DNA of 62,000 nt from Cryptomeria japonica (Eukaryota; Streptophyta; Pinopsida; Cupressales; Cupressaceae), in the NCBI RefSeq assembly GCF_030272615.1, contig NC_081409.1, positions 475,685,573 to 475,747,572 on the forward strand. Reading direction: 5' to 3'. A program made the position numbers and the translations under genes. A model generated the notes under the pieces. It was not told the origin of the DNA, ran no database searches, and saw only the letters and a program-made list of their open reading frames with translations. The first letter of the stretch is position 1. The number at the start of each line of letters is the position of its first letter. This document shows positions 22,650 to 35,192 of the stretch, piece by piece.

Positions 22650-24099
22650 GTTGTCATGCTTTTGTTGTGACCGTTAGGATATCAGCGTCAGGAAACTCAA
22701 TCTGTAGAGGATGATCATCTTGAAGTGGTGCCTCTGCTAGTTGATCTGCAATGACTTGTCCCTTGATAGTTTTTCTGTCTACATACTCAATATCAAAATC
22801 ACTTAGGATCATGATCCATTTTGCTAGTCGTCCTGTCAATGTTGCCTTGCTGAGCAAATATTTCAATGGATCGATTTTAGCTATCAACTTGATGGAGTGA
22901 GACAATAGATAGTGTCTTAATTTTTGAGAAGCAAAAACTACCGCCAAGCATGCGTTTTCTGTTGGGGAATAGTTGAGCTCGTATCCCACTAGTGTTATGC
23001 TGATGTAGTAGATGGCTCACTCTTTTCCTTCATTATCCTGTTGTGCGAGCAAAACTCCTAATGATACTTCGGTGGTCGATACATAGAGAAATAATGGCTT
23101 GTCTAGAATTGGTGACATTAGAACGGGTGGTTGCATGAGATATGCCTTGATCTTGTTGAATGCATCCTCACATTGATGGTCCCACTTGAAATGAACATTT
23201 TTATGCAATAGATGGGTAAATGGTTGACACTTATCTGCTAGTTGAGCCACAAATCTTCCGATTGGCTGCAGTCTTCCTTGTAGTGATTTGAGTTGACTTA
23301 TATTCTTGGGAGATGCCATTTCCATGATTGCTTTGACCTTAGCTGAATCTACTTCGATACGTCTAGCTGAAACAATGTATCCCAATAGCTTTCCTGAAGT
23401 GACACCAAAGGCACATTTCTTAGGATTTAGCCATAGCTTGTACTATTCTAACCAATCAAAGATCTTTTCCAGTATTTCGATATGTTCTTCTTTGTTGTAT
23501 GATTTTGCCAAGATGTCATCCACATAGTCTTCCATGAATGTATGCATCATGTCATGGAATATCGTAGTCATAGCTCTCTGATATGTGGCACCTATGTTCT
23601 TTAGTCCAAAAGGCATGACGTTCCAGCAGAAAGTACCCCACGGACATGTGAAAGGTGTCTTTTCTTGATCTTCAGGTGCTATTTTAATCTGATTGTATCC
23701 GGAGAAACCATCCATTAGCGAAAACATGGAGTGTCCAGCTGTTAATTCTACAATGATGTCAATGTTAGGCAAAGGAAAGTCATCCTTTGGACATGCGTTA
23801 TTAAGATCTCTGAATTCTATGCATACTCTGATACTTTTGTCTGGCTTTGAAATAGGAACAATGTTTGATACCCATTGAGGATATGTTATAGGTCTAATGA
23901 ATCCTACATCCAATTATTTTTTTAGTTCTTCTTTGACAAAGAGAGCAATATGTGGATGCATCTTTCTTAATTTTCGTTTGACTGGTTTGGCTCCTGGATT
24001 GACATTTAAGTGATGCATAATAAGCTCTGGATCTAATCCTGGCATGTCTGCATATGACCAGGTGAAATTGATTTGTCGTCATTTAAAGAATTCCATATA
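22650..24099 (-). pseudogene. pol: E3 reverse transcriptase and original RNase H
   Basis: RT: MHHLNVNPGAKPVKRKLRK, LDVGFIRPITYPQWVSNIV, RVCIEFRDLNNACPKDDFPL, SLMDGFSGYNQIKI, MPFGLKNIGATYQRAM and catalytic YVDDI near 23530. Then the palm end (NISQLKSLQGRLQPIGRFV, KPLFLYVSTTEVSLGVLLAQ) and the gypsy RNase H with YSPTENACLAVVFASQKLRHYL and the tail DFDIEYVDRKTIKGQVIADQ. Stops near 23895, 23440, 23015, 22990 and 22653 inactivate it. The first RNase H Asp position reads V-S-T, so that domain looks degenerate, as known in elements with a second RNase H. Confidence 0.87.
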
Positions 24100-25401
24100 T
24101 TCTTTCCTTTCTTTTTATAACAGAGAAGTTGCTAGATGTAGGATCTTTGGTTGTTCTGTTGTCCCAATGCTAAGTGCTTATGTTGGTTCGATCAAAATTG
24201 ATGACCTTTCTTGATAGTACGCAGGTAAAGTGTCAAATCTCCCATCTTTCGGTGCCTCGAGGAGGTTTTCACTATTAGATGCATCCTTTCTTTTTACTTT
24301 TTCCTGATCTAATGTTACCAAAAAATGGTTTTCAACATTAGACCTGATATTGTTTTCTTTATTTTCGCTTTTGTGACTAGGAGATTTGGCACCCACTTGA
24401 CTGGAAGACGCGTTGCTGAAATTCCTAGTGGAAGTTGTTGCAGGTTCGATTGTATTAAGATATACGGATATGGCATAGTCATTTGGAAAGATATCAATGG
24501 CAGTTTGCCCTTCATTTTCCCATTCAATAAGTTCAGGGTGGATTAGAGGTAAAGGATCATCAGGTTGAGATGTTTCGAGAGTATTTAGGGTCATGATTGA
24601 GTTATCAAAGTTTTTGATATGTATGTCAATGTCTAGAATGGTACCCTCATCAGAATGACCTCGCCCAAGAAGTTCTTGATCGTCCTCAAGTAAGTCCAAG
24701 TCAACCGAATGTGATTCTAATTCAGGTGAACTAGTTCCTAACATTTTCCCTGCATACGTGTGAACTACATCGACTCCTACATCTTCTTTAAATAATTTTT
24801 CTTCAGCTAATTCTTCAAAATCTGTCTCACTTGCAGCTTGCAATCTATAAATTTGTTCGTATAGCTTTTGATGTGTTTCTTCTATTTGTCTTTCTATAGC
24901 TTTCCTTCTTTCATATTCAACTTCTTCTGGACTGAGATTGAGTTCTATCAACTTTACTATCAGCTCTCCTTGATTAGTACTAGGTTCATGCTTGTTTTGA
25001 TTGAGAGTTAATGCTACTTGGGAGGTATTATTGGTTTGTTTCTCTTGTTGATTTGAGGATTGTTTCTTTTGCCATTTCATTTTTGTTTGTGCTTGTTTCT
25101 TAGCAGATGTTTCTTCCCTTTCAATTGCAAGTTGTTCTTATCTGTTTTCATATTCTTCTTTTTGTTGGTTAGAAAATGTGTCTTCTAGTAGAGGAACTTG
25201 TCCATACCCTAAGCCTTCTTTGTCTGTAGCTTGCTGAATATGAGGCTGGATAGGTTCTGAGATACCTTCTTTTCTTTTTCCTATAGGACCTGTTCCAGTG
25301 TATCCCATCTTTTGAAGAATGTTAAATCCTTTTCCATATTTTTCTGTAGGTATTCTGACATTGTTGACCTTTTGTTGAACTTCTTCATCTTTGTATAGCC
25401 A
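24100..25401 (-). pseudogene. pol: E3 protease-RT linker
   Basis: A 300-codon open stretch (25080-24178) of low complexity: Gln/Asn-rich start, then a charged helix (SPEEVEYERRKAIERQIEET), an acidic middle, a Ser/Lys-rich end. It has no domain I recognise. It joins directly to the sequence before RT (ADMPGLDPELIMHHLNV), so it is part of the polyprotein, not a separate gene. Confidence 0.65.
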
Positions 25402-26199
25402 CTATAGCACATCTTTGTCTTCTATCTCCTTTGATAAGGTTCCAACACTAATGAATGCTCCATCAAATATCAGAAGATGTTTCACAATTGGTTGTTGTTT
25501 AGAGTTTGATGGTTTTCCAAAGGATTTAGGAGAGAGTGGTAATTGTGATATTGAGTATTCTTCGTTTCCTCGATCTCTTAGCTGCATTTGTTTTTCCATA
25601 CTTGATAAAATAGAGGCAAAGGATTTTTCTTTGGATTGTGTGTTCGAAGATGACGCCTCCCTGTTATGAGGAACAATGACTTCTTGAGCCATTTTTAGAT
25701 TGCTGCAATATTGGAATGGATTTGAATCTATAGATATTGTGATTTCTTGTCCATTATAGGGAAATTTGACACACTGATGATAGGTTGATGGGACAGCTTG
25801 CAAGTCATGTATCCATGGTCTCTCTAGGAGTATATTATATGATAAGTCCAAGTCAAGAACTTGGCATGTTATATTTTTCAGTAAAGGTCCCACTCTGATG
25901 GGTAGTATCACAATTCCCTTGGAGGAACGTTCTTCTTCATCATAGGCTTTTATGGTGATCTTTTTGCGGGGATCAACTACATCTTCTAAATATCCTAAGG
26001 CACGAACAAGACTCAATGAACAAATATTTAGGCCAGCTCCACCATCTATTAGAACATGTTTAACTCACGTTTTGTGAACGAGGACTTCAATATGCAAAGG
26101 AGCGTTGTGGGGATGTTGCAAGGACATGACGTCTTCTTCGGTAAATGATAAGCAATGAGGAGTTGTGAGGTGTCCCACCATGGTTTGGAATTGATCAAT
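25402..26199 (-). pseudogene. pol: E3 aspartic protease
   Basis: The motif VLIDGGAGLNICSLSLVRAL at about 26055-25995 is the active-site Asp-Gly-Gly form common in Tat-group proteases. It is followed by a beta-rich body (GIVILPIRVG, YNILLERPWIHDLQAVPSTY) with the second conserved hydrophobic-Gly-like LLERPW turn. One in-frame stop (near 26065) precedes the motif. The ORF continues through a polar linker and stops at 25402. Confidence 0.78.
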
Positions 26200-28117
26200 A
26201 TCAAGATCTTTGGACACTATGGTATCTACTAATGCTCATTCCAGAATCTCTTTGTGTGCAAGTGAAAGCTTTAACAGTTCTAAGATGGATATTTGTGCAG
26301 GTTTTTTTTGTAATTGATCCACTAGATTGTATTGTTTGGTAGTGGATGACGTGTTTTTTGTATGACCCGGAAAAACCACTTTGGCTTTGCTTCATGTGAT
26401 AACATGAGCAGGTTCATGATGTTGTTGCTCTTTAACCATGATCACATTTACCACATTGTCATATGTATGAACATAGTTTACCTTTGCTTTACCTTTACCA
26501 TTTTGCCTCGTTGATGATTCACCCTTCTCATAATTAGGAAGTGGAGTTTTGAAAGTTGTGTGAGATTCATTTTTTGTATGTCCATCGACGGTTATTATGC
26601 CATTATCAATCAAATCTTGGATGACATGTTTTAATCATTGACAAGCATCTGTTTGGTGTCCTTTGTTTCGATGGAAATCACAATAATGGTTGTCATTCCA
26701 CCAAGCAGGTTTTACCTTGGGTTCAAAGTTTCTTTATTCTGGTAAAGTAATCAATTTTTTTGCGATGAGTGTTTTTAATGCGGACCCAAGTGGTTGACCA
26801 ATGTTTGTAAATTGTCTTCGAAAGAAGTTTTTGATAGTTGCTTTTTAGTGATTGTTGTTTTGTTGAGCTGTTGTTGAGTGATTGGATAAATTAAAAATGG
26901 TTGCTTTGGTTTAACATTGTTGTTATCCACTATCCCATCATTGACGATATTATGATTTTTATTCTAAAACTTTGGTTTATCATTGTGATTGTTGTTGTTA
27001 GTGTTGTTAGGAGGGTGAACTCCTTCTTTGAATATTTTCAACTCACCTTTCTTTATCATGGCTTCTTCCATTCTGATTCCATTATCAATCATTTTTGCAA
27101 AACTTTGATTTCCTTGCATTTTTAAGTAATAACTCATTTGATCATTTGAGTTGTCGATGAATATGTCCATTTTTTCATACTCTGGCACTGTACGAGGATA
27201 CCTCGAAGCTAATCGCCTCCATCATTGTAAGAATGTCATGAAGGGTTCTCCACTCTTTTGTTTGGTGTTACATAGGTCTAACTTTGTTACTTCATGTTGG
27301 ATGTTATAAGAGTATTGTGAAACAAACTTATCCACCAATTCTAAGAATGATCTGATTCCAGGTGTAAGTTTGGAGAACCATTCCATAGCTAGTCCAGTTA
27401 CGATTTTCGGAAATAGTTTCATTATGTATCCTCATGTGCAAACTCCATACTCATTGTGCAAAATTCCCTTATATGATCTTGGGGGTCAATGCTTGCATCA
27501 TATTTTTCATATCTAGGAGTTTCAAAACCTATAGGAAATGGTCTTATGTTTAGGTTTCTGTCGAATGGATAAGGACATATTTCTCAAAGTGAGTATCTTC
27601 TAACATTTCCTCTTTGCATATCTTGAATTTGTGTTTGTAGTGTTTGTATTTGTTGTGCGAGAGTTGTGATAGGATTGTCCACATGATTTGTTCTTGCATA
27701 ACCATGATTTTGCATTCTAGGAGGATCTTGATCTCTTCTGATATCATCTCTATCCCTTCTTGTATCCTCATTGGATTGAACGTTATTTAGAATTTCTACT
27801 TCATCCCTTGTGGGAATGTAAGTTTCCTCATTGTTTCTAGTGTTACTAGGAATTGACGTGTCATTGAGTTTGAGACCAAAAATATCCTCATATTGTTCAT
27901 TATTAAGGGGTGGGTCATTTCTCTTTTGTGTCAATTTGTTCACATCAAAATCTTGGGGGAGTTTAGCACCAGATTTTGCTAACATTAGGAAATATTTTTC
28001 TTTTTCTCCCTCCAAAATTTTCTGCATAAATTTATCGAATTGAGGATCTTTTTTGATATCTCTGACATGTTGTTCTGTTATTTCCTCTTCAACTTGTATT
28101 TCATCTTTGTGTTCCAT
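26200..28117 (-). pseudogene. gag: E3 gag
   Basis: The ATG at 28117 opens a charged N-terminal region. The capsid core follows at 27422-26964: ATGLAMEWFSKL-type sequence, LVDKFVSQYSYNIQHEV, KQKSGEPFMTFLQ, WRRLASRYPRTVPE and MIDNGIRMEEAMIKKGEL, the Retrotrans_gag pattern of Tat elements. Near 26690-26630 is a zinc-knuckle-like YCDFHRNKGHQTDAC. A frameshift lies between 27584 and 27422, and stops near 27221, 26960, 26630 and 26390 break it. Gag would package the element RNA. Confidence 0.82.
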
Positions 28118-28689
28118 GTTTCTATAGTCTTCAGTTATTTCAAACGTTTCTATTTCTGTTTTTGCAATCTTTCATCTCTGAGCCCTGGTTAGAACGGGCA
28201 TACACGTGTCTTGAATATTTTTCGAGGTTTAAATCTTGTTTAATGTGTTATAATAAGTGATCAATTATTCAGGTAGAAGTTGTAGATGGATAGACACGAA
28301 ATGATCTTTTCAAGTATTTGCTTGTTTGCAAGTTTTTCGATCTTAGTTTTGGAGTGCAGATTTTGTGATTTTTGATATGACCAAGTTCAAATAGGAACGA
28401 TATATCCTATGATAAAGAACGAGGTTATTTTGATCAAGCGTTATAGTTTCGTGATTAAAGGATGATAGATCCTGATGAGAAACTATGTTTGAACGATCAC
28501 TTTATCAAAGACAATGTGGTGTTTCCCTTTAAGGTGTTTGATCTTTAACTTGTTTGAGGTGAATACTTGAGACTTTTGTGTGTCTTGTTCTTGAATCTGT
28601 TTTGACAAAAGATAACTTGATTGAATGACCCCACAAGATGACCTACTCTCTATGTTTGACTGTTTAAGAAATGGGTTGTTTTTGTTTTC

Positions 28690-29005
28690 TGATTTTGATG
28701 CAGTTTACCAGAAATGCTAACAAAATGAGCAGAAACTCTACTATACTCACCAGAAACGCTGACACATTTACTAGAAATGTTGCTAAATAGACTAGAAATG
28801 CTGAGAAACAGACCAAGAATGCTAACAAATAGATCTGAAATGCTGATAGACAGACCAGGAATGTTGTTCTGTATACCAGAAATGCTGACAAATAGACTAG
28901 AAATGTTGACAGACTGACCAGAAATGCTAACAAACAAACTAGGAATGCTAACAGAGAGACTAGGAATGCTGACAGACAAACCAGAAACGTTGTTTTGTAA
29001 TACAG
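28690..29005. repeat. 21-nt degenerate tandem repeat, block A
   Basis: About 14 units of the form ACCAGAAATGCTGACAAACA plus one base, each diverged. Because 21 is a multiple of three, the array stays open in several frames. Confidence 0.8.
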
Positions 29006-29214
29006 TGACTCTAAAGTTCAAATGATAATGTGTAGACTTAGCAAATTAAGTTTTTGAACTTGGGAGGTTTCAATTTTGACCCAAATTTGTGATTTTCAGA
29101 CTCAGAAAATGGATATGTAGACCTAGCAAGTACAAACTAGGAGATTTGATGCTGCAACATGAGCAATTTGACATGCAACTCACAAGAGTTGTTGATTACA
29201 CCAAGGGATGTGAC

Positions 29215-29405
29215 CTTTAGACCAAGAGTGCTACTATTTAGACCAGGAACTCTGCTATACTGACCAGAAACACTACTAAACTGACCAGAAATGCTGGCAA
29301 ATTTACCTAAAACGCTGGAAAACAGACCAAGAATGTTGATGAACGGACCAGAAACTCTAATGTTTAGACCAGAAACTCTGATGTTTAGACTAGAAACTCT
29401 AATGT
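29215..29405. repeat. 21-nt degenerate tandem repeat, block B
   Basis: About nine units such as GACCAGAAACTCTGATGTTTA, same family as block A with different wear. Confidence 0.75.
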
Positions 29406-29449
29406 GCTCAACCTTGGAGAGTTAATGTTAAAATATGAGAAATTTGACA

Positions 29450-29705
29450 TTCACACCAAGAGAGCTGACGTTTGGACTGGAAATGTGACTGTTTGGACTG
29501 TAGATGCGACTGTTTGAACTGTAGATGCGACTGTTGGAATTGACAATGCTAATGTTTGGACCCAAAAGAGCTAATGTTTGGACTGTGAATGTAACTGTTT
29601 GGATTGATAAAGCTAATATTTGGACTAAAAGAGCTAAGGTTTGGACTGTGAATACGACTGTTTGGACCGTAGATGCGACTGTTTTGACTGAAAGAGCTAA
29701 CCTGC
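29450..29705. repeat. 21-nt degenerate tandem repeat, block C
   Basis: About twelve units alternating GACTGTAGATGCGACTGTTT and GACTAAAAGAGCTAATGTTT-like forms; same 21-nt period. Confidence 0.75.
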
Positions 29706-30819
29706 TATGAAACTTGTGAATTTGACAGTTTGAAGTTTGAGTTTTCAATGTTTGTTGTATTTCAATGGATGATGTCTTGACTTTACTTACAAACATAGAA
29801 TTCAGATTGTATTTTTGTTCCAAAGGACACATAAAGTGTATGTTCAAGAAGCTTTAAAGAAAGCCCAAGTTTTCACAGGTTTTGAACAATTTGAAAACAC
29901 ATCAATCAATCTATCCTAAGGAGATTGGCTTCATTATTAGTTCTTAGCCCACAACTTGGTACCCTGTCAGCTCACACATCCTTGTCACCCCCTAAAGGGC
30001 GCTCGTGTTTTTGCCTTTGCGAGAGCTAGTGGAGTCTCGTTATGAGCCTAGCAATAAGGTCTCAAAAGGGGAGTTCACACATACGCTCAAGAGGGACATA
30101 TGGTGAGTATCTTAAGGAGAGATTCTTCCCCCTCCATGCACTAAGAATTTAATAATGTTTGAAGGTAAATCGGGTAGCTTCTAATTTACTTGGAACTAGT
30201 AAGGGATATGTTTGGCGCGTCAGGGTATAAACTCAATTAAGAGGTCTCCCAGCCTTGAAAACCAAGGTTTGATATACCCGAAGGTACGGAGGAGAGCTAT
30301 TCCCGAGTACTATCGTTGATTTGATTTTCATCAAAAACATATTTATTTTATAGCGGGTTGGAGTACTTGGCGTTAGTCATTCCCACTTAGGTCGTTCCCC
30401 TCTCACCGGCCTTAAGGGCTAAGAGTTAATAACTCCTCGGGAGGGCAGGCCTACTAAAGAAATGCACTATTGAAAGCAAAGGATGAGTTTGGTTTTCTAA
30501 TCACCTAAGAAAGGTGAGAGCATACTCGCCTATCATCAAAACACGTACGACATGTTTGTTCATTTCCATTGTAATTAGTCTATGTGCCTAATTTAACAAA
30601 TATAAGTGCAAAATCTCGCGGCTGCAAACAAAGTTAGTAGTTTATATTGCATTATTTGGCGGTGAAATAGTTTATGACTCTGGTCTTTCACAGCGAAATA
30701 AGTACCTGCAAAACCAACAATCTGCAAATTAGGTTCAGGAAAATGATAGTCCAGAAGCAGAAATGAGGAATGCAACATACAATATTTGTAAAATTAATTA
30801 AAAACTGAAAACACCATCA

Positions 30820-31030
30820 AATTGACCAAGAACGCCATCATATATGCCAAGAACGCTGCTCTGCACATCATAAAGGCTGCTCTGCACACCAAAAATGCTA
30901 TTCTACACACCAGAAATGTTGTTAAATAGACTAAAAACGCTGACAAATGTGCCAAAAATGCCACCATACATACCAAAAATGCTAAAGTATAGACTGAAAG
31001 TGCTAAAGTACAGAAAAGCAAAAAATAGAG
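30820..31030. repeat. 21-nt degenerate tandem repeat, block D
   Basis: About ten units such as CCAAGAACGCTGCTCTGCAC and CCAAAAATGCTAAAGTATAG, close to the PBS. Confidence 0.7.
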
Positions 31031-31193
31031 TTGAAGAATCTCCCATAAACTCCATTTGAGGTGCCGGAACACCACAATAGAGACCAAGAACATGATTCAG
31101 GAGCCCAAGAGAGCTAATCTACACTCTAAAAGAGCTAATCAACCTGTCAATGAAAAATCCTGCAAGCAAACTTGTTAAAGATCAAAGGGGCTA

Positions 31194-31212
31194 GGCCCCA
31201 CGATGGGCGCCA
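31194..31212 (-). promoter_or_regulatory. E3 primer-binding site
   Basis: Plus strand CCCCACGATGGGCGCCA looks like a tRNA 3' end terminating in GCGCCA. Read on the minus strand it is TGGCGCCCATCGTGGGG, five bases from the LTR. This TGGCGCC-type PBS is usual for Tat-group gypsy elements and differs from the tRNA-Met PBS of E1, E2 and E4. Confidence 0.85.
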
Positions 31213-31217
31213 ATTAA

Positions 31218-32277
31218 TGTGATGCTAAAAATGTGGTATATAAGATGCATACACATATAATGAGACAATAAAAACATAATTGAAAAGCTTAATTGAAAAC
31301 TAGATTAGAAATGCAAACCATAAGCCTTCCTTGAAATGTCCCATTTTCCTCTACTCTTGAGGACCTTGAAGGTGTTGGATTGATGGGCTCTCAGCGGAGC
31401 AATGACCTCCAAAGTGACAACTCAAGAGTTGAGTAGCTATTTGATCATGATTGACTATGGAGATGATATGAAATGCATGATTTAAGAAACTAGATTAACA
31501 TTCTATGATAAATCCAAAAGCTAAAAGCTAGATAATTGAAATGCAAATTGCCTATAGTAATGATGCCTAAATTGATATGAGATGGGATCCATATGGCTCC
31601 AAAATGAGGGATATTTATAGGAATTCTAAGGCCAAAGCTGAGGTGGCAGGAATCGACAGTCTAGATCTGATCTGAAGATATCAAGGGCCAAGATTGAGGA
31701 AGTTGGAGAAGAGGATGGAGGAAGAGACACTTGTCATCTCTATGGTGACAAGTGTCAAGGAGCCTTGCTCATGAGAGGGCAAGTGTCAAAGGGAGGAGAC
31801 ATGTGGAAAAAGTGCCATGTGTCTCAAGGAGAGAATATCCACACCATGGGAGGTTAGGATAAGGAGGTTAGAATGTGCAAGATAGGATAGGGTTAGTTAG
31901 ACCCAAGATTAGATTGAATGGGTTAAGCTAGGGGATGGTTAGGTTAGGTGGTTAAAGTTAGGAGCCATGTGTTCATTTGAATTTAGAAATTCAAATAATT
32001 GGAAAATGGTAATTATTCTCAACAAACTTGAGTTTGTTAATCTTAATTAGGGATTAGTAGAATTGATTAATATGGGGAGACATTAATTAATTTAGAATTA
32101 ATTAATCAAAGGGGGATATGAGATGAACTATATAAATAAATCATTTAGATTTATTTACTAGTAGATGAATAGAGAAATTAATTAAATTGCTTGTGAATTC
32201 AATTAATTGGGAAGCGGAATTAATCAAATAATTGCGTATTTAATTAACTATCTTCAGACCATTTTTAGGTGTATACA
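31218..32277 (-). repeat. E3 right (5') LTR, 1060 bp
   Basis: Starts TGTGATGCTAAAAATG and ends GGTGTATACA; followed by CTTAC at 32278-32282. A TATATAAATAAATC tract near 32130 lies inside, but I cannot assign the promoter. Confidence 0.95.
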
Positions 32278-32282
32278 CTTAC

Positions 32283-35134
32283 AACTTGACCATCCTCATT
32301 CAATTTATTCCTAAAAACCCATTTAGTTCCAATAACATTCTTATTTTTAGGCCGGGGAACCAAAGTCCATGTGTTATTTATATCAATCTGATCTAATTCT
32401 TCTTCCATACCTTTCAACCAATATTCATCTTTACATGCCTCAATTACTGATACTGGTTCAACTTGTGAAATTAAGCATACCTCATTAGTTGTTAGTCTTC
32501 TTCTTGTCATTACTCCATTGTTTATGATCTTTTGAATGATTCAATCCCACATACCTAGGAGTCTTCTGACTCACTATTCCTCTTCCAGGTTCTTCAGTTA
32601 TTGTAGAATTGTCTGATACTGCCAGAGTAACTGGTCCAACACTATGTTTCGGTAAAGGTGCTATCGGTTAAGATATAATCATTTTCACCGATGGTTCCTT
32701 TTCATAAACTATGATTTGACCTCTATCAACTCATCCACTTTGACATTAGCACTTTCCACAATTCTTTGTAATCTATTGTTATAACATCTATATGTCTTTC
32801 TTTCATTAGAATAACCAAGAAATATGCCTTCATCGCATCTAGGATCAAATTTGCCAATGATATCATCTCTCTTGATATAACATTTACTACTAAATATTTT
32901 GAAATACTTAACTATAGGTGTATTGTCAAACCATAATTCATAAGGTGTCTTACCGGTTTCTCCTTTGATATGTACTCTATTGAATGTATAAACCGTTGTT
33001 CTCACTACTTCTCTCTAGTAGATATGAGGTAGACTAGCTTCCATCATCATTGTTCTAGTAGCATCCAAGATAGTTTTGTTCTTCCTTTCCACAACTCCAT
33101 TCTGCTGAGGTGTCCGTGGAGCAGAAAATTGTCTTCTTATACCATGCTTCTTACAAAAGTTATTAAACTCATCGGATGTGAATTCTCCACCATGATATGA
33201 CCTCAAGCATTTAATCCTCAATCCTATCTCATTTTCCACTTTAGCTTTACAGATTTTAAACTTTTCAAATGCTTCAGACTTTTCCTTTAGAAAAGTAACC
33301 CACATCATTCTAGAATAATCATCAATGATTAGCATGAAATATCTATCACCTTGAAAACTTTTAACTCTAGCAAGACCACACAAATCGATATGAATAAGAT
33401 CAAGAACATCATTAGAGTCATCTTGTATACTCCTAAGAGAGGTTCTGACCTATTTCCCCATTTAACAATCTTTACATACCAGATTATAGGGCTTCATAAT
33501 CTTAGGTATATCTCTAACTGCCTTAGTTGAACTAATCTTCACAATGCAATCAAAATTCACATGATACAGCCTTTTATGCCATAGCCAACTCTCATCAATT
33601 TGTGTAATCAAACATGTCTTCTCACCAGAATTCAAATGAAATATATTACCTTTTGTTAGTGTACTAGTTGCAATCTCCAAACCAGATCTGGTAAAGATTT
33701 TGCATTTTCCATCCTTGAATTGTAATTGAAATCCCTTATCCACCAATTGTCCTACACTCAAAATATTATGCCTTAAACCTTCAACATAATAAAAATTGTC
33801 AGTATTGTTCTTACCATCCAATGATATAGTTCCTTTTCCTTTGATCATACATGCTTTGCCATCTCCAAATCTAACTAGACCGTCATCAAAATCTTGCAAA
33901 GATAGAAACTTCCCTTTATCTCTAGTCATATGATGTGAACAACCACGGTCAATTACCAATTCATCCTTCTCTTCAATTTTAGCAGCAAGTGCCTTCTCTT
34001 CAGGTACATTCTCTTCCAGTACCGAAACATCTTCCTTGATAGCCAGGAACACCCATTCCTTCCCATTGTTGGAACCACTAGCAAAGTATTTTGTCGGTTC
34101 ATCATCAGAATAAATAATACCTTCCTCATCCACTATGTAGCATGATTTGTCTCTGTTTTTCTTGTACTTATACTTGTTCTGATATCTAGGGTTAGGCTTA
34201 AAAGATCTTCTAACTCTTTCTTCAAATCTTGAATTCCTTTCACGACATCTAGATGCAAAATGACCAATCTTATTACATGCAAAATATTTAAAAGGTGTTT
34301 TTCCTTCATACTTACTTCCTACCGGTCCTTTAGGTACTCTTCTAGCAAATAATGCTTCAAGTTTCTTGAACTCATCATCTTCTCTCTTCATATCATCCAA
34401 TTCCTTTGCATACAAAGCTTTCCAATCTTGCTTATTGGTTGTTGATGTAGATGCATGAAAAGCAAGTTCAGACTTTACAGCTCCGGAAGGTCCAAATTCT
34501 TCAAGCTCAAAAGTAGATAATTTCCAACCAAGGTATCTCTGTTGATAGATGTATTAGCCATGGTTCTCAATTCATTAATAGCAGTAGCCTTAATTTTGTA
34601 AGTCGATGGTAGGGCTCTCAAAACTTAAAAAACAATTTCATCTTCGCTCAGAGTTCCACCACAACATTGAATTCCTATAACAATCTCATTTACCCTTTCC
34701 ATGAATGCAATAATCCTTTTATCTTCTTCCATCTTCAGGTTTTCATATCTCACCCGATAACCATCAAGTTTAGCAATCTTCACTGTAGGGTCACCTTCAT
34801 TAAGAGTCTCCAACTTATCCCATATAGCCTTTCCAGATGAATTGTCGGTTAATCCCATTATTTGTTGATCAAAAAGTGCACACGTGAGGGCTTCTCTTTC
34901 TCTACAATCATTCTCAAGATCCTTATCCAAGTTTTCCAGAGGAGGATTGCTAGATGTCGGATTATGAGGTGTGACACCACTTTGTGTGATCTCCCAAATC
35001 TCCTTGCCAAGATATCTCAGATGAGTCTCCATCTGAATCTTCCATACTGTGTAATTTATTCCATCAAGCCTAGGAATATCCCTCTGAAAGATAGCTCTAG
35101 AAGAATTGGATGAACTTGAACTGTTAGTCGCCAT
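32283..35134 (-). pseudogene. gag-pol: E1 gag-protease-integrase-RT, 5' part of polyprotein
   Basis: Translating leftward from the ATG at 35134 gives a copia gag (first 170 codons, opening with an N-S rich stretch then the F..I..LDGINYTVW region), a zinc knuckle near 34290 (YFACNKIGHFASRC, first Cys replaced by Tyr), a protease motif near 33945 (DRGCSHHMT, normally DSGCSHHMT), the LWHKRLYH pre-integrase region, then integrase. The integrase retains the first Asp (HIDLCG) and the Glu (NGVVERKNKTI), but the middle Asp is Tyr (LRSYHGGEF). The RT start (IGTKWVFRNKLNEDG) runs to 32283, where E3 interrupts. In-frame stops lie near 34620, 33465, 33450, 33012 and 32708. The ORF is dead: protease and integrase both lack key residues. 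Confidence 0.85.
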
Positions 35135-35174
35135 AGGATCTTCCTCAAGCGGTTAAGCTTTCTGCACAAAGGAC

Positions 35175-35190
35175 CAAGGCTCTAACACCA
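35175..35190 (-). promoter_or_regulatory. E1 primer-binding site
   Basis: Read on the minus strand two bases after the LTR: TGGTGTTAGAGCCTTG. This is a slightly diverged complement of the 3' end of initiator tRNA-Met (usual form TGGTATCAGAGC), the primer of most copia elements. Confidence 0.8.
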
Positions 35191-35192
35191 AT

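Larger units (their letters stand above)
28118..31193 (-). other. E3 5' leader with dispersed 21-nt repeats
   Basis: Three kilobases between PBS and gag without a convincing gene. It holds four blocks of a degenerate 21-nt repeat (about 28690-29005, 29215-29405, 29450-29705 and 30820-31030). They are separated by unique sequence, including a GC-richer block at 29960-30470. The open frames seen here (for example repeated V-S-I-S-G/S-L) are by-products of a period divisible by three. Confidence 0.75.
14356..32277 (-). mobile_element. E3: Tat-lineage Ty3/gypsy element, 17.9 kb, with antisense PMD gene
   Basis: LTRs of 1060 bp at both ends (about 27 differences by eye, roughly 97.5% identical), PBS, polypurine tract and a perfect 5-bp target duplication CTTAC (14351-14355 and 32278-32282) prove one insertion event in E1's RT. 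Order on the minus strand: LTR, 3 kb leader, gag, protease, long linker, RT, RNase H, second RNase H, integrase, 5 kb 3' region with an antisense gene, LTR. Integrase after RT gives Ty3/gypsy. Dual RNase H, large size and an antisense ORF in the 3' region place it in the Tat group (Ogre, Grande, Retand relatives). Every pol ORF has stops. Confidence 0.92.

Noticed and set aside
28650-29021. Membrane-protein-like ORF with V-S-I-S-G-L repeats
   Set aside because: A consequence of the 21-nt repeat being divisible by three; several frames are open alike.
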